A stretch of 64,000 nt of DNA, from positions 2,418,001 to 2,482,000 of the forward strand of contig NZ_OY771430.1 of the NCBI RefSeq assembly GCF_963674565.1. Direction: 5' to 3'. The notes beneath the pieces are model-generated. The model was given only the letters and a program-made list of their open reading frames with translations. It was not told the origin of the DNA and did no database searches. Source of the DNA: an uncultured Carboxylicivirga sp. (GTDB lineage Bacteria; Bacteroidota; Bacteroidia; Bacteroidales; Marinilabiliaceae). This document shows positions 1 to 8,915 of this stretch, piece after piece (position 1 is the stretch's first letter; every line of letters begins with the position of its first letter). The translations under genes and the position numbers were made by a program.

Positions 1-1742
1 CGGAGAGTAGATGTAAGAAGATATTTATCGTTGAACGAATAGAACAATCGTCCGAAGTAAGAAAAGATAGAAGAAGTATTACTACTGTTGCCATTTCGGG
101 CTGTTGTAGCATCTCCCATATTCAAATCCGTTGAACTGTTGGTCAGATAGCCAGAGCGATAGCCATATAAATACTCCCAATGCGATTCCTGCATTTCCTG
201 ACCCAACATCACATTCAAATTATGAATTCCGAATTCCTTATTATAAGTTGCAATGTTTCTCCAGGTCCAGAATTTACTGTATGACTTCGATCGTGAGCCT
301 TCTCTTACTTCATTAGTAATAGCACCAAAAGTATAGGATGGATTGAATGTGTAAGTATTACCCACTCCGTAATCAAAGGCATATTCAGTTTTAATTTTCA
401 ACCCTTCAATAATTTCAGCTTCAGCATATGTGTTTCCGCGAATATTCATACTTTCATTGCGGTTGTCTTTTATCATTGCCAGACCAACAGGGTTGTTTTG
501 TACGTATTCATCTGTATCAGGACCGTCAAACGAACCATCAGCATTACGAACTGCCACATTAGGAGTCTGTTTTAAGGCTGTCATAATCAGGTTATCATCC
601 GAAACGGTAGTATTTTGTTTTGAGTTACTAAATGCGAAATTGATTCCTACCTTCAGGTAATCTTTTACTTGTGAATCAAATGTTCCTCTTAGGTTTAAAC
701 GTTCAAAGCCTGAGCCAATGGCTATACCATCCTGATCGAGATAACCGGCACCCAAGGCATAAGTACTTTTTTCTGTACCACCTGATACAGACAAGTTATG
801 ACTTTGCATCATTGCCTGTGTAAATAATTCATCCTGCCAGTCGGTACCGGCACCCAATAAATCAGGACGAACGAAATTATTATCCCATTGCACAATACCC
901 ATTTCAGCGCGGGTATTTTTGTGAATTGCATATTGTTGCAGATTTAATAATGAGAGTTTCTTTGGCATTTCCTGCCATCCCATATAACCATCGTAGCTTA
1001 TTCGGGCATCTCCTTTTTCACCTTTTCTTGTTGTTATAATTATTACACCATTGGCAGCTCTGGAACCATAAATGGCAGTTGCAGAAGCATCTTTAAGGAT
1101 ATCCATCGATACGATATCAGCCGGATTGATTGAAGACAGTGCATTGGAAGCACTCGATCCGGTATTACCATCGATTATTACGCCGTCAATAACAATGATG
1201 GGTTCGTTTGAACCGTTTAATGAACTGATTCCCCGAATCCTGATGGAAGAACCACCTCCGGGCGCACCACTATTTTGTTGAACCTGAACACCAGCAGCAC
1301 GTCCTTGCAGCACCTGTTCAGGAGAAGTAGTTACTGTTTTTTCAATGGCATCACTGGCCACCGACACTACCGAACCGGTTAAGTCTGTTCTTTTCATCTG
1401 GCCATATCCAACCACTACCACCTCACCTATCTTGGCCATGTCTTCTCGCAAAGTAACATCAATGTTAGTCTGATCCGTTACTGTTATTGTCTGAGAAATA
1501 AAACCAATAAAATTAAAGGTAAGCTGACTTCCAACCGGAACCGTTAACCCATAATTACCATCAATATCTGTTATTGTTCCTTGTGATGTGCCTAATATTA
1601 CAATGTTCACGCCAGGTAAAGGTCCTCCTCCGGAATCAGTCACCTTACCCTTAACTGTAATGTTTTGTGCCCATAAAGGCACTGAAATGATCAGGAAAAG
1701 CATCAAAAGAAATCTTCTCCTTCGTCCATAGATTATTTTCAT
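1..1742 (-). CDS. SusC-like TonB-dependent outer-membrane receptor (partial, N-terminal 580 codons)
   Basis: This is the amino-terminal part of a SusC/RagA-family receptor, which imports oligosaccharides through the outer membrane with TonB energy. The ATG is at 1742-1740, and the frame stays open to the window edge, so roughly the last 400 residues of a typical ~1000-residue protein are missing. A signal peptide ending in LWAQ is followed by a carboxypeptidase-regulatory-like domain (VKGKVTDSGG, DIDGNYGL), then the plug (VVVVGYG, GVQVQQNSGAPGGG, ATAIYGSRAANGVI) and barrel strands. It lies downstream of the T9SS gene and in the same direction as the xylanase operon, so xylo-oligosaccharides are the probable substrate (inference). 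A SusD partner would be expected beyond position 1. Confidence 0.93.
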   Translation of the reverse strand, partial: MKIIYGRRRRFLLMLFLIISVPLWAQNITVKGKVTDSGGGPLPGVNIVILGTSQGTITDIDGNYGLTVPVGSQLTFNFIGFISQTITVTDQTNIDVTLREDMAKIGEVVVVGYGQMKRTDLTGSVVSVASDAIEKTVTTSPEQVLQGRAAGVQVQQNSGAPGGGSSIRIRGISSLNGSNEPIIVIDGVIIDGNTGSSASNALSSINPADIVSMDILKDASATAIYGSRAANGVIIITTRKGEKGDARISYDGYMGWQEMPKKLSLLNLQQYAIHKNTRAEMGIVQWDNNFVRPDLLGAGTDWQDELFTQAMMQSHNLSVSGGTEKSTYALGAGYLDQDGIAIGSGFERLNLRGTFDSQVKDYLKVGINFAFSNSKQNTTVSDDNLIMTALKQTPNVAVRNADGSFDGPDTDEYVQNNPVGLAMIKDNRNESMNIRGNTYAEAEIIEGLKIKTEYAFDYGVGNTYTFNPSYTFGAITNEVREGSRSKSYSKFWTWRNIATYNKEFGIHNLNVMLGQEMQESHWEYLYGYRSGYLTNSSTDLNMGDATTARNGNSSNTSSIFSYFGRLFYSFNDKYLLTSTL

Positions 1743-1840
1743 AAATATTTAGATTTAAAAACAGATTTGTCTAAAATGTCATAGCAACACATCATGCAAA
1801 CCGTTTGCTTTAGTTAGCTTGCTGCAAGGGAATAACAGAT

Positions 1841-1880
1841 CAAAAGGCTGCCGATCTGATTTATTATCAGCAGCCTTTTG
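1841..1880 (-). terminator. Hairpin after the T9SS protein gene
   Basis: An 11-bp perfect inverted repeat (CAAAAGGCTGC / GCAGCCTTTTG) lies 20 bp past the stop codon at 1900. There is no long U tract, so it may only partly terminate and may allow read-through into the susC-like gene about 100 bp further on. Confidence 0.55.
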
Positions 1881-1899
1881 CACTATGAAACTTAAATGG

Positions 1900-2910
1900 T
1901 TAGTTTTTAATAAACTTAATCGTCCTATTGTCAGTCTTTATGAAATAAATACCTTTTGCAAGTTCAGAAACATCCATTTGAGATTTACTGTCACTTAAGA
2001 TTTCACTTTTTACCAATGCACCTGTTACACTGTATATCATCAGGGTTTTACCGAGTGTAACCCCATCAATGGTTAACATATCTTTTACAGGATTTGGGTA
2101 AAGATTAATTCCTTTAGCACCCTTGCTTTTTATGTTTGTAGCAGCTGAAATGGTTACATCATATTTTGTACTGATTCCTATCCAGGCCCAGTTCTCGCCG
2201 GATACGCCAACTTCAATCACATATCTTTCCCCGGAAGCTAAATCTGTTGATAAAGGAAAATCACCTGGTACCTGAAGGTCAAATTGCTCATTTATATAAC
2301 CCGTAGCAGGTTGTCCGTCAAAGTTCTCAACCCAATGTCCAATCTTATCAGCTACATAGGTATACCCGTTGTAAATTGATAATGCAACTTTCAGACAATA
2401 TTTTGAATCAGTCTCTGCTCTGTATCTGTAATTTAATGTTATTGTCTCTCCCTGTTCAATAGTACCTGGCGGATCAGCTGTTAATTCTGCCCATGTATAA
2501 GGATTAGTTGTTTCGGCTATTGTCATAACATTTCCGTTATAAGAACCCACTGAATAATCACCAAATTCCAACACCAACAAATAATTAATACCATCATCCA
2601 GATCATTTGAATTTAATCGCTGAGGCAGGTTAATAGCGATATCTGTTTCAACATCAGTACCTGCTGTTATGGAAACTTCATTATTAACCCATGCCCACTG
2701 AGTGCCCCAATCGACACTTGTTCCATCACTGGTTGAAGAATAAATGGAATAAATAAGACTACGATCTACATCAGATGTATATTTAATAGAAACCGTAAGA
2801 CTTTCTCCGGCAGTACCATTTGGAATATTGGTAACGTTTAAATAGTTATCTGCCATTAATTGTGCAGTAGAAATTACTGCCAAAGCAACAATTAGTAAAA
2901 GTTTTTTCAT
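1900..2910 (-). CDS. Secreted two-domain protein with type IX secretion sorting tail
   Basis: This 336-residue protein has a signal peptide (MKKLLLIVALAV...LMA), two similar beta-rich segments (about residues 20-130 and 135-250), and a C-terminal T9SS type A sorting domain starting near NLYPNPVKD and ending IKFIKN. The two segments share a pattern: an N-terminal Gxx-G-ESL/ETI turn, a central aromatic WAW/HWVEN region, and a closing Y-LVLEFG / Y-VIEVGVSG strand. They look like duplicated Ig-like modules. No catalytic motif is visible. It sits directly before the susC-like gene and behind a copy of the putative HTCS operator, so a surface carbohydrate-binding role in xylan capture is plausible but unproven. 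The ATG was chosen because it begins the signal peptide. Confidence 0.85.
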   Translation of the reverse strand: MKKLLLIVALAVISTAQLMADNYLNVTNIPNGTAGESLTVSIKYTSDVDRSLIYSIYSSTSDGTSVDWGTQWAWVNNEVSITAGTDVETDIAINLPQRLNSNDLDDGINYLLVLEFGDYSVGSYNGNVMTIAETTNPYTWAELTADPPGTIEQGETITLNYRYRAETDSKYCLKVALSIYNGYTYVADKIGHWVENFDGQPATGYINEQFDLQVPGDFPLSTDLASGERYVIEVGVSGENWAWIGISTKYDVTISAATNIKSKGAKGINLYPNPVKDMLTIDGVTLGKTLMIYSVTGALVKSEILSDSKSQMDVSELAKGIYFIKTDNRTIKFIKN

Positions 2911-3012
2911 AAAATAGATTTTTAGGATTTAATACTGTTGATGAATATGTTTTCACACAAACAAACCAACTCACCTAAATTACTATGAGAATGAGTTTTA
3001 TACTTTTCTATT

Positions 3013-3040
3013 CGTTACAAAACTTTTAATACAGGTAACA
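3013..3040 (-). promoter_or_regulatory. Putative HTCS operator copy 2 (upstream of the T9SS/susC genes)
   Basis: This 28-bp element matches 22 of 28 positions with the one at 11678-11705: CGTTACA at one end, a shared TTTTAAT core, and GTAACA/GTTACA at the other end about two helical turns away. It lies about 100 bp upstream of the start codon at 2910. A possible -7 element (TAATTTAG on the minus strand, 2975-2982) follows about 30 bp downstream. The position and orientation relative to the gene match copy 1, as expected for an activator site of the neighbouring HTCS. Confidence 0.6.
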
Positions 3041-3144
3041 ATTAACAAAATGTACATATTCTATTATCATTTTGATACCAGCAGAAAAACCAAGGTAACG
3101 CAGACCAAAAATTGAGTTTGTAAGTCACGGAATAACACATAAAA

Positions 3145-3180
3145 AAAGGCGATTGATTTAAATAAAAATCTATCGCCTTT
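3145..3180 (-). terminator. Rho-independent terminator of the YqhD-like gene
   Basis: A hairpin with arms AAAGGCGAT and ATCGCCTTT, extended by further pairing with a single mismatch, is followed on the minus strand by a run of seven Ts. It lies 24 bp after the stop codon at 3204. Confidence 0.85.
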
Positions 3181-3203
3181 GTATTAATGATTTTAAAAAG
3201 TCG

Positions 3204-4367
3204 CTACAATTGCATTTTTAGTATTTGTCTTACATTATCAATAGTTAAATCACCCTTCTCACCAAGTGCATTAACACCTCTTTGTTCAAATCTATTGCTA
3301 ATTTCATCAACTGTTGCTTCTGTTATACCATATTCAAATCCCCGGGTTTTGATTCCTAAAGACTCGAAAAAGTCAACAGTCTTTTGAATAGTTGCGTTAA
3401 CTTTCACTTCTTCTGTTCCGTTGGTAACATTCCACACGTTCGCCCCATATTGTAATATTTTATCCTTTTTATTTTGCAGCATCACCTGCATTACCCCAGG
3501 TAATACAATGGCTAAGGTTCGTGCATGATCAATTCCATGAAGAGCTGTCAGTTCATGACCAATCATATGTGTACTCCAATCCTGAGGTACTCCGGTTGAA
3601 ATTAATCCGTTCAGAGCCATGGTTGCTGCCCACATAAAATTAGCTGCTGCTTCGTAGTCCGAACTATCCTTCATTACTTTAGGACCTTCTTCGATTAAAG
3701 TACAAAGTATACTTTCGGCAAAACGATCCTGAATAGGTGCATTAACCGGGTAAGTAAGATACTGCTCCATCACATGAACAAAAGCGTCTACAATACCATT
3801 AGCCACCTGTCGTTCGGGTAAAGAAGAAATAACTGTTGGATCCAGCACTGAAAACTTAGGCATTACCAAAGGAGTACCAAACCCTAACTTGTCTTTTGTT
3901 TCACTTCTGGTTATAACCGAGTTTCCATTCATTTCGCTACCTGTGGCAGGAAGTGTTAATACAGCACCAATTGGCAGTGGATTGGTTATACTATTTATAT
4001 CACCTTTCGAAAGAATATTCCATGGATCACCATTTGGATAATGAACAGCCGCTGAAACAAATTTTGTTCCATCTAAAACCGATCCACCCCCTACAGCCAG
4101 CAAAAAGTCAATTCCTTTTTCTCTCACAATCTCCACTGCTTTCATAAGTGTTTCGTAGTGAGGATTGGGCTCTATTCCACTAAATTCAATTACTTCAAAA
4201 TCTTTTAATTGCTCCTGCACTTTTTCATATACCCCATTTTTTTTGATACTTCCACCGCCGTAAAGCATCATTACTTTCGAACCAACCGGAATCTCATTTT
4301 TAAAATTGGATAACTCACCTTTTCCGAAAAGGATTTTCACCGGATTATGGAAATGAAAATTATTCAT
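3204..4367 (-). CDS. yqhD: YqhD-type iron-containing alcohol dehydrogenase / aldehyde reductase
   Basis: This 387-residue protein is recognisably orthologous in layout to E. coli YqhD, an NADPH-dependent reductase of short-chain aldehydes. It has the shared N-terminus (MNNF, ILFGKGELSNF), the nucleotide-binding GGGS and GGGSVLDGTKF, the PATGSEMN loop, and the metal-binding DAFVHVMEQYLT and HMIGHELTALHGIDHA histidines. No signal peptide is present, so it is cytosolic. It is a single-gene unit between two glycan-gene groups, with its own strong terminator and a 270-bp upstream gap. A detoxifying role for aldehydes produced during sugar metabolism is inference. Confidence 0.93.
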   Translation of the reverse strand: MNNFHFHNPVKILFGKGELSNFKNEIPVGSKVMMLYGGGSIKKNGVYEKVQEQLKDFEVIEFSGIEPNPHYETLMKAVEIVREKGIDFLLAVGGGSVLDGTKFVSAAVHYPNGDPWNILSKGDINSITNPLPIGAVLTLPATGSEMNGNSVITRSETKDKLGFGTPLVMPKFSVLDPTVISSLPERQVANGIVDAFVHVMEQYLTYPVNAPIQDRFAESILCTLIEEGPKVMKDSSDYEAAANFMWAATMALNGLISTGVPQDWSTHMIGHELTALHGIDHARTLAIVLPGVMQVMLQNKKDKILQYGANVWNVTNGTEEVKVNATIQKTVDFFESLGIKTRGFEYGITEATVDEISNRFEQRGVNALGEKGDLTIDNVRQILKMQL

Positions 4368-4592
4368 GACTTAACTGTTTTAGTTTACTCTCAAAGATAC
4401 ACTAAATTGATGTATGATGTGAGATGTTTAAATGTATGATATTTGATTGGGGACCAAAGATGGAAGCAATTAATCTATCAGTCATATCGATTATCAATGG
4501 AAAATAGCAATAAGATAATGTTGACCTGGATAATTCGAGTTGTTCTGTATCATATTTACATTTACGAAATAAGCTAATAACCTTATAATTAA

Positions 4593-4620
4593 CTACTAGC
4601 TACTGACTACTAGCTACTGA
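4593..4620. repeat. Two perfect 14-bp tandem copies (CTACTAGCTACTGA) in an intergenic gap
   Basis: Two adjacent identical 14-bp units are followed by a partial copy (CAACTGA). They lie in the 273-bp gap between the GH43 stop (4642) and the yqhD start (4367). Nearby at 4405-4450 is a loosely repeated GATGTGAGATG / AATGTATGAT stretch. No gene or hairpin terminator is evident in this gap. Confidence 0.7.
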
Positions 4621-4641
4621 CAACTGATTATATACTATTGC

Positions 4642-5613
4642 CTAATTATGCATTCCTTCTATGGTTTTTATGCTACCATCTTCATTATATTCCAACTCAA
4701 CCACTTTCAAACTGCGCAACCAGGTTTTTCCATTTGAAGGAACGCAATCATGATGAAATAAATACCACTTTCCTTTGAATTCAACAATTGAATGATGTGT
4801 GGTCCAACCTACCACGGGTGTCAGAATAACTCCCTGATAGGTGAAAGGTCCGTATGGATTATCACCTGTAGCATAACACAATAAATGAGTATCTCCGGTT
4901 GAATATGAAAAATAATATTTGCCATTATAATAATGCATCCACGAAGCTTCAAAGAATCTTCGATCATGATCGCCAGCCTTAAGTGGTTCTCCATTTTCAT
5001 CCAGTATAACAAGATCTTTTGGTTCTTCGGCAAATTCCAGCATATCATCAGCCAGTTTCACAACCTTTGCACACAAAGCAGGTTCCTCATCAGCAGGTTC
5101 TGCCCCGCACTCCTGTGCTTTATTATCACGATAGCGTTGCAGCTGACCGCCCCATAACCCACCAAAATACATGTAATAATCTCCGTTTCCATTATCAAAC
5201 ACACATGGATCGATACTGTAACTTCCTAACATAGGATGACTTTCGGGAATAAAAGGACCTTCGGGTGTATCACTAACAGCCACACCAATATGAAATATGT
5301 CGTTTTTATCTTTGACCGGAAAATACATATAATATTTTCCATTTTTACAGGCCACATCAGTATCCCACATCTGACGACCAGCCCAAGGCACGTCTTTAAC
5401 ATCAAGTACTTTACCATGATCGGTAACCGGACCATCAATATCATCCATCGAAAAAACATGATAATCGCGCATATCAAAATGATCTCCATTATCATTTTCG
5501 GGGATGCCCGATTCAATATCGTGTGAGGGATAAATATAAATTTTTCCATTAAAAACATGAACTGCAGGATCAGCAGTGTACATATGATCAACCAGATATC
5601 TCGGATTCTTCAT
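4642..5613 (-). CDS. GH43 glycosidase, probable cytoplasmic/periplasmic beta-xylosidase
   Basis: This 323-residue protein is a single five-bladed beta-propeller GH43 domain. The expected acidic triad is visible: D15 in TADPAVH (base), D135 in YSIDPCVFD (pKa modulator) and E222 in RRFFEASWMHYY (acid). It has no signal peptide and no accessory module. It most resembles the short Bacteroidota GH43 xylosidases that act on imported xylo-oligosaccharides. It is the last gene of the GH3-GH67-GH10-GH43 operon, 11 bp after the GH10 stop codon. An alpha-L-arabinofuranosidase activity cannot be excluded, since GH43 covers both. Confidence 0.9.
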   Translation of the reverse strand: MKNPRYLVDHMYTADPAVHVFNGKIYIYPSHDIESGIPENDNGDHFDMRDYHVFSMDDIDGPVTDHGKVLDVKDVPWAGRQMWDTDVACKNGKYYMYFPVKDKNDIFHIGVAVSDTPEGPFIPESHPMLGSYSIDPCVFDNGNGDYYMYFGGLWGGQLQRYRDNKAQECGAEPADEEPALCAKVVKLADDMLEFAEEPKDLVILDENGEPLKAGDHDRRFFEASWMHYYNGKYYFSYSTGDTHLLCYATGDNPYGPFTYQGVILTPVVGWTTHHSIVEFKGKWYLFHHDCVPSNGKTWLRSLKVVELEYNEDGSIKTIEGMHN

Positions 5614-5624
5614 TTTTTTATGAT

Positions 5625-6779
5625 TTAATTATTTTGACTTGCTACTTCTTTGATTATTTCATTTACAATTGTTTTGGGTTGATAGCTACGATCGAACAAC
5701 AATGGGTAATCAGTTCGTCCTTTTATAGGCCAGTCGTTTTTCCATGTATCATTATCTGTTACACCCCAAAGAGTCACACGAGATATCTTATCCTGATGAT
5801 TGAGAAACAATTTGAAGAAATCAAGATATCGCTGCGTAAATTGCGCTTCGATGGAATCTGTCATGCCATTTTTTATTGGATCCATACTTTCGCGATAAGC
5901 AAAGCGATCAGCAACATTGGCTCCCATTGTCTCGTAAGGTGATGGCAGTACCGATAGGTCAAGTTCTGTTATCATTACCTTTACACCTAATCCTGCGAAA
6001 AAGGTAACTGCATTCTCAAATTCAGTAATTGACGGATAATTTAACCCATAATGAGCCTGCATACCAACAGCATCAATCCGCAAACTATCATCTTTCAGCA
6101 TTTGCACCAAACGTTCAACTCCCTGTTGTCGACCTTTTTGAAACATCGAATAGTCGTTGTAGTATAATTCAGCATCAGGATCAGCCTCATGAGCAAACTG
6201 AAATGCCAGTTTCAGATATTCTTCCCCAATGATAGTATAAAACTTGCTTTTCCGCCATGAGCCATCATCCTCAATAGCCTCGTTTACAACATCCCAGCCT
6301 TTAACCTTTCCTTTATATCGACCAACAATGGTATTGATATGATTCTTCATCCGTTCGATTAACACTTCGCGACTAACATCATTTCCTTCCTCATCAACAA
6401 AAAACCAATCGGGACATTGTGAGTGCCATATTAAGGTGTGGCCAACAATAAACATGCTGTTAGCCTGCCCAAAAGCCACAAACTGATCTGCTTTGGTAAA
6501 GTTGTAATCATCTTCTTTGGGATGAATCACTTCACTCTTCATGCAATTCTCAGCTACAACCGAATTAAAATGTTTTTTGATAATATTGATACCAGCAGAA
6601 TCCGTTCCATAGATATGATTGCTATTCAATGCTGTACCAATAATAAATTTATCACTCAGTACATCTTTTAAACCTTCCTCTTTCATGGGAGTTTGGCATG
6701 AAAAAATGAGTACTGAAAATGAAATTATTAGTAAATACTTGCTACAAAAAAGTTTCTTATTCATGGTTAGTCTTTTCAT
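5625..6779 (-). CDS. GH10 endo-beta-1,4-xylanase, lipoprotein
   Basis: This 384-residue protein cleaves the beta-1,4-xylan backbone. It has a lipoprotein signal (LIFSC, lipidated C28) and one GH10 (beta/alpha)8 domain. Diagnostic motifs are HTLIWHSQ, the acid/base E167 in GWDVVNEAI, and the nucleophile E272 in MITELDLS. There is no carbohydrate-binding module. The listed ATG overlaps the GH67 stop codon (TGATG), which suggests translational coupling. A second in-frame ATG five codons later (MNKKLF) also gives a good signal peptide and may be the true start. The anchor places it in the cell envelope beside the GH67 and GH3 enzymes. Confidence 0.95.
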   Translation of the reverse strand: MKRLTMNKKLFCSKYLLIISFSVLIFSCQTPMKEEGLKDVLSDKFIIGTALNSNHIYGTDSAGINIIKKHFNSVVAENCMKSEVIHPKEDDYNFTKADQFVAFGQANSMFIVGHTLIWHSQCPDWFFVDEEGNDVSREVLIERMKNHINTIVGRYKGKVKGWDVVNEAIEDDGSWRKSKFYTIIGEEYLKLAFQFAHEADPDAELYYNDYSMFQKGRQQGVERLVQMLKDDSLRIDAVGMQAHYGLNYPSITEFENAVTFFAGLGVKVMITELDLSVLPSPYETMGANVADRFAYRESMDPIKNGMTDSIEAQFTQRYLDFFKLFLNHQDKISRVTLWGVTDNDTWKNDWPIKGRTDYPLLFDRSYQPKTIVNEIIKEVASQNN

Positions 6780-8911
6780 CAGTTATGATGTTTCTTATCA
6801 AATTTAAGTTCTTTTAGTTCTTCCAGTTTGTGCACAGGTTTGTCAATGGCATCGGGGAAAGGCAATTTTGAGAAGGTCTGAAAATAAAGTAAACAGGCTT
6901 CTTTCCACCAAATGGCTTCTTTTAGCTGAATTGCTATCTTTTGTTTAACCTCTTCAAACCGTTTTTCATCAATAAATGGTTCCATCGTATTCCACATCTC
7001 CTGCGATTTTCTTACCTCATCAACACCCTGCTGGTATTTCAAACACAGTTGATTCCAAAGAGTGAGGCCGCTTTTCATTTGATAATTCCAGGGTACATGA
7101 TGAAACCACAGCAAATATTCTTCGGGACAGGTAGCTACATTATCAAACATACTTTGTAATGGAGCCTGATACTGCTCTAAAGCATTACTACCTGAAGAAG
7201 AACGATCAAAACCAATACCCAAGGAATCAGCCTTATGATAATAGGTTGGCAACCAATCAGGCCTTGCAACTTCAATTTCGCACCAGGGTTCAGGTCCGTA
7301 ATGATGATCCCAGCCCATAAGATGATGCAGGCCCAAAGGAGTCATATAATTGACAGTTGCCTCCCGCGATTTCATCATTACCTCAACAATCGCTTCAACA
7401 GCCTTATCGTCCTGAGTTAATGTCTGACGGGTCCATTCATCTGCAATCATCTTAACATCTAAGTCAGGATTCCATGCCAAACGCCCGAAAACATACCAGT
7501 TAGCCTGAGCAAAATGATGTCCGCACCAATTATTATCCTGGCCAATGTTTGCCACCCCGGCAATACCATTCAAATGATCATTACCTTTTGAACCTACAGT
7601 TACCCTTGCAACAGTTGCTCCTTCACCATCTGCATAGGTATCTGACTGTAAAAATTCCTGATACAAAGTACCCAGATAAACCAGGTGATCAGAAAATCCA
7701 AGATATTCCTGTGTAATCTGTAGTTCAGGCATTAGTTGAGTTTCGTTCATAGCCCCGAATAAAGGACTGAAAGGTTCCCTCGGCTGGAAATCAACAGGTC
7801 CGTTCTTCACCTGAATCATCACATTTTGTCTGAACTGACCATCTAAAGGATAAAATTCCTCATAGCCTTGTCTGGCTCTGTCATTTCCTTTGGGATTATA
7901 AACAAATGCACGCCACATAACAATTCCACCATAAGGTTGCAATGCGTCTGCCAGCATATTGGCTCCATCGGCATGGGTGCATCCGTAGTCCATCGGTCCG
8001 GGCTGTCCTTCTGAATTTGCCTTGACCAGGAAGCCACCAAAATCAGGAATCAGATCATATATTTCCTTCACCTTTTCCTTCCACCATTCCTTTACCTTCT
8101 CATTCTTTGGACTCGCATTTTCCAAACCGCCTAATACAGCAGGTGATGCAAAGTTCACCGACAGATAAACTTTGATGCCATATGGTCTCAACACTTTTGC
8201 AATAGCATTGACTTTTTGCAAATATTCAGTTGATAATATCTGAGGATTGGCATTTACATTGTTCAGTACCGTTCCGTTAATACCAATTGAAGCATTTGCT
8301 TTTGCGTACTCATGGTATCTCGGACTGAGTTTTTCTGGCAGTTCATTCCATCTCCAAATCGATCTTCCCGCATAACCTCGTTCAACAGATCCATCCAGAT
8401 TATCCCAGTGATTAAGAATTCTGATTTTATATTTTGGTATTTCAGTAATAATTAATTCATCCTTATTTACCTGCATTGTCTGCAACAATCGTAAATAATG
8501 AAATACTCCATACAAAACAGCAATTTCAGTGTTTCCAGTTATCAAAACTGATTTCTTTTCATCGATATACTTAATGATAAAGCCATCGGAGCCTAATTCA
8601 TCTAATTCTTTCGTATCAATCAACTTTCTAATATCCGAATTAACAGATAAAGAAAGCCATACACTCTCCTTACTGACTTTATGCTTAGTTTTAATTGATG
8701 TTTTAAAAAGTCTGTTTAATCCATGAAGCAGCTCATTCGAAGCAAGTGTAATTCTACCTTCCGCATCCGATACAACAACAGACTTAGGTTTCAATAAATA
8801 ATTCTGACTATTCAGAGTACTTTCTGTAAACCATAAGTCACTTCCATCGATTTGAGCTTGCAACGAAAATTGAAATATTAGAGCTAAGAGCAGCAATTGA
8901 AAGTTTTTCAT
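6779..8911 (-). CDS. GH67 alpha-glucuronidase
   Basis: This 710-residue secreted enzyme removes (4-O-methyl)glucuronic acid from the non-reducing end of aldouronic acids released by xylanase. The signal peptide ends in SLQAQ. The family motifs NHWDNLDGSVERGYAG and KANSEGQPGPMDYG are present. The three catalytic residues line up with those known in the Cellvibrio enzyme: E301 (acid) plus D374 and E402 (bases), at a constant offset of nine residues. The length is normal for the family. It is 4 bp from the preceding GH3 stop and overlaps the GH10 start, so it is the central gene of the operon and makes glucuronoxylan the clear target. Confidence 0.96.
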   Translation of the reverse strand: MKNFQLLLLALIFQFSLQAQIDGSDLWFTESTLNSQNYLLKPKSVVVSDAEGRITLASNELLHGLNRLFKTSIKTKHKVSKESVWLSLSVNSDIRKLIDTKELDELGSDGFIIKYIDEKKSVLITGNTEIAVLYGVFHYLRLLQTMQVNKDELIITEIPKYKIRILNHWDNLDGSVERGYAGRSIWRWNELPEKLSPRYHEYAKANASIGINGTVLNNVNANPQILSTEYLQKVNAIAKVLRPYGIKVYLSVNFASPAVLGGLENASPKNEKVKEWWKEKVKEIYDLIPDFGGFLVKANSEGQPGPMDYGCTHADGANMLADALQPYGGIVMWRAFVYNPKGNDRARQGYEEFYPLDGQFRQNVMIQVKNGPVDFQPREPFSPLFGAMNETQLMPELQITQEYLGFSDHLVYLGTLYQEFLQSDTYADGEGATVARVTVGSKGNDHLNGIAGVANIGQDNNWCGHHFAQANWYVFGRLAWNPDLDVKMIADEWTRQTLTQDDKAVEAIVEVMMKSREATVNYMTPLGLHHLMGWDHHYGPEPWCEIEVARPDWLPTYYHKADSLGIGFDRSSSGSNALEQYQAPLQSMFDNVATCPEEYLLWFHHVPWNYQMKSGLTLWNQLCLKYQQGVDEVRKSQEMWNTMEPFIDEKRFEEVKQKIAIQLKEAIWWKEACLLYFQTFSKLPFPDAIDKPVHKLEELKELKFDKKHHN

Positions 8912-8915
8912 ATCG

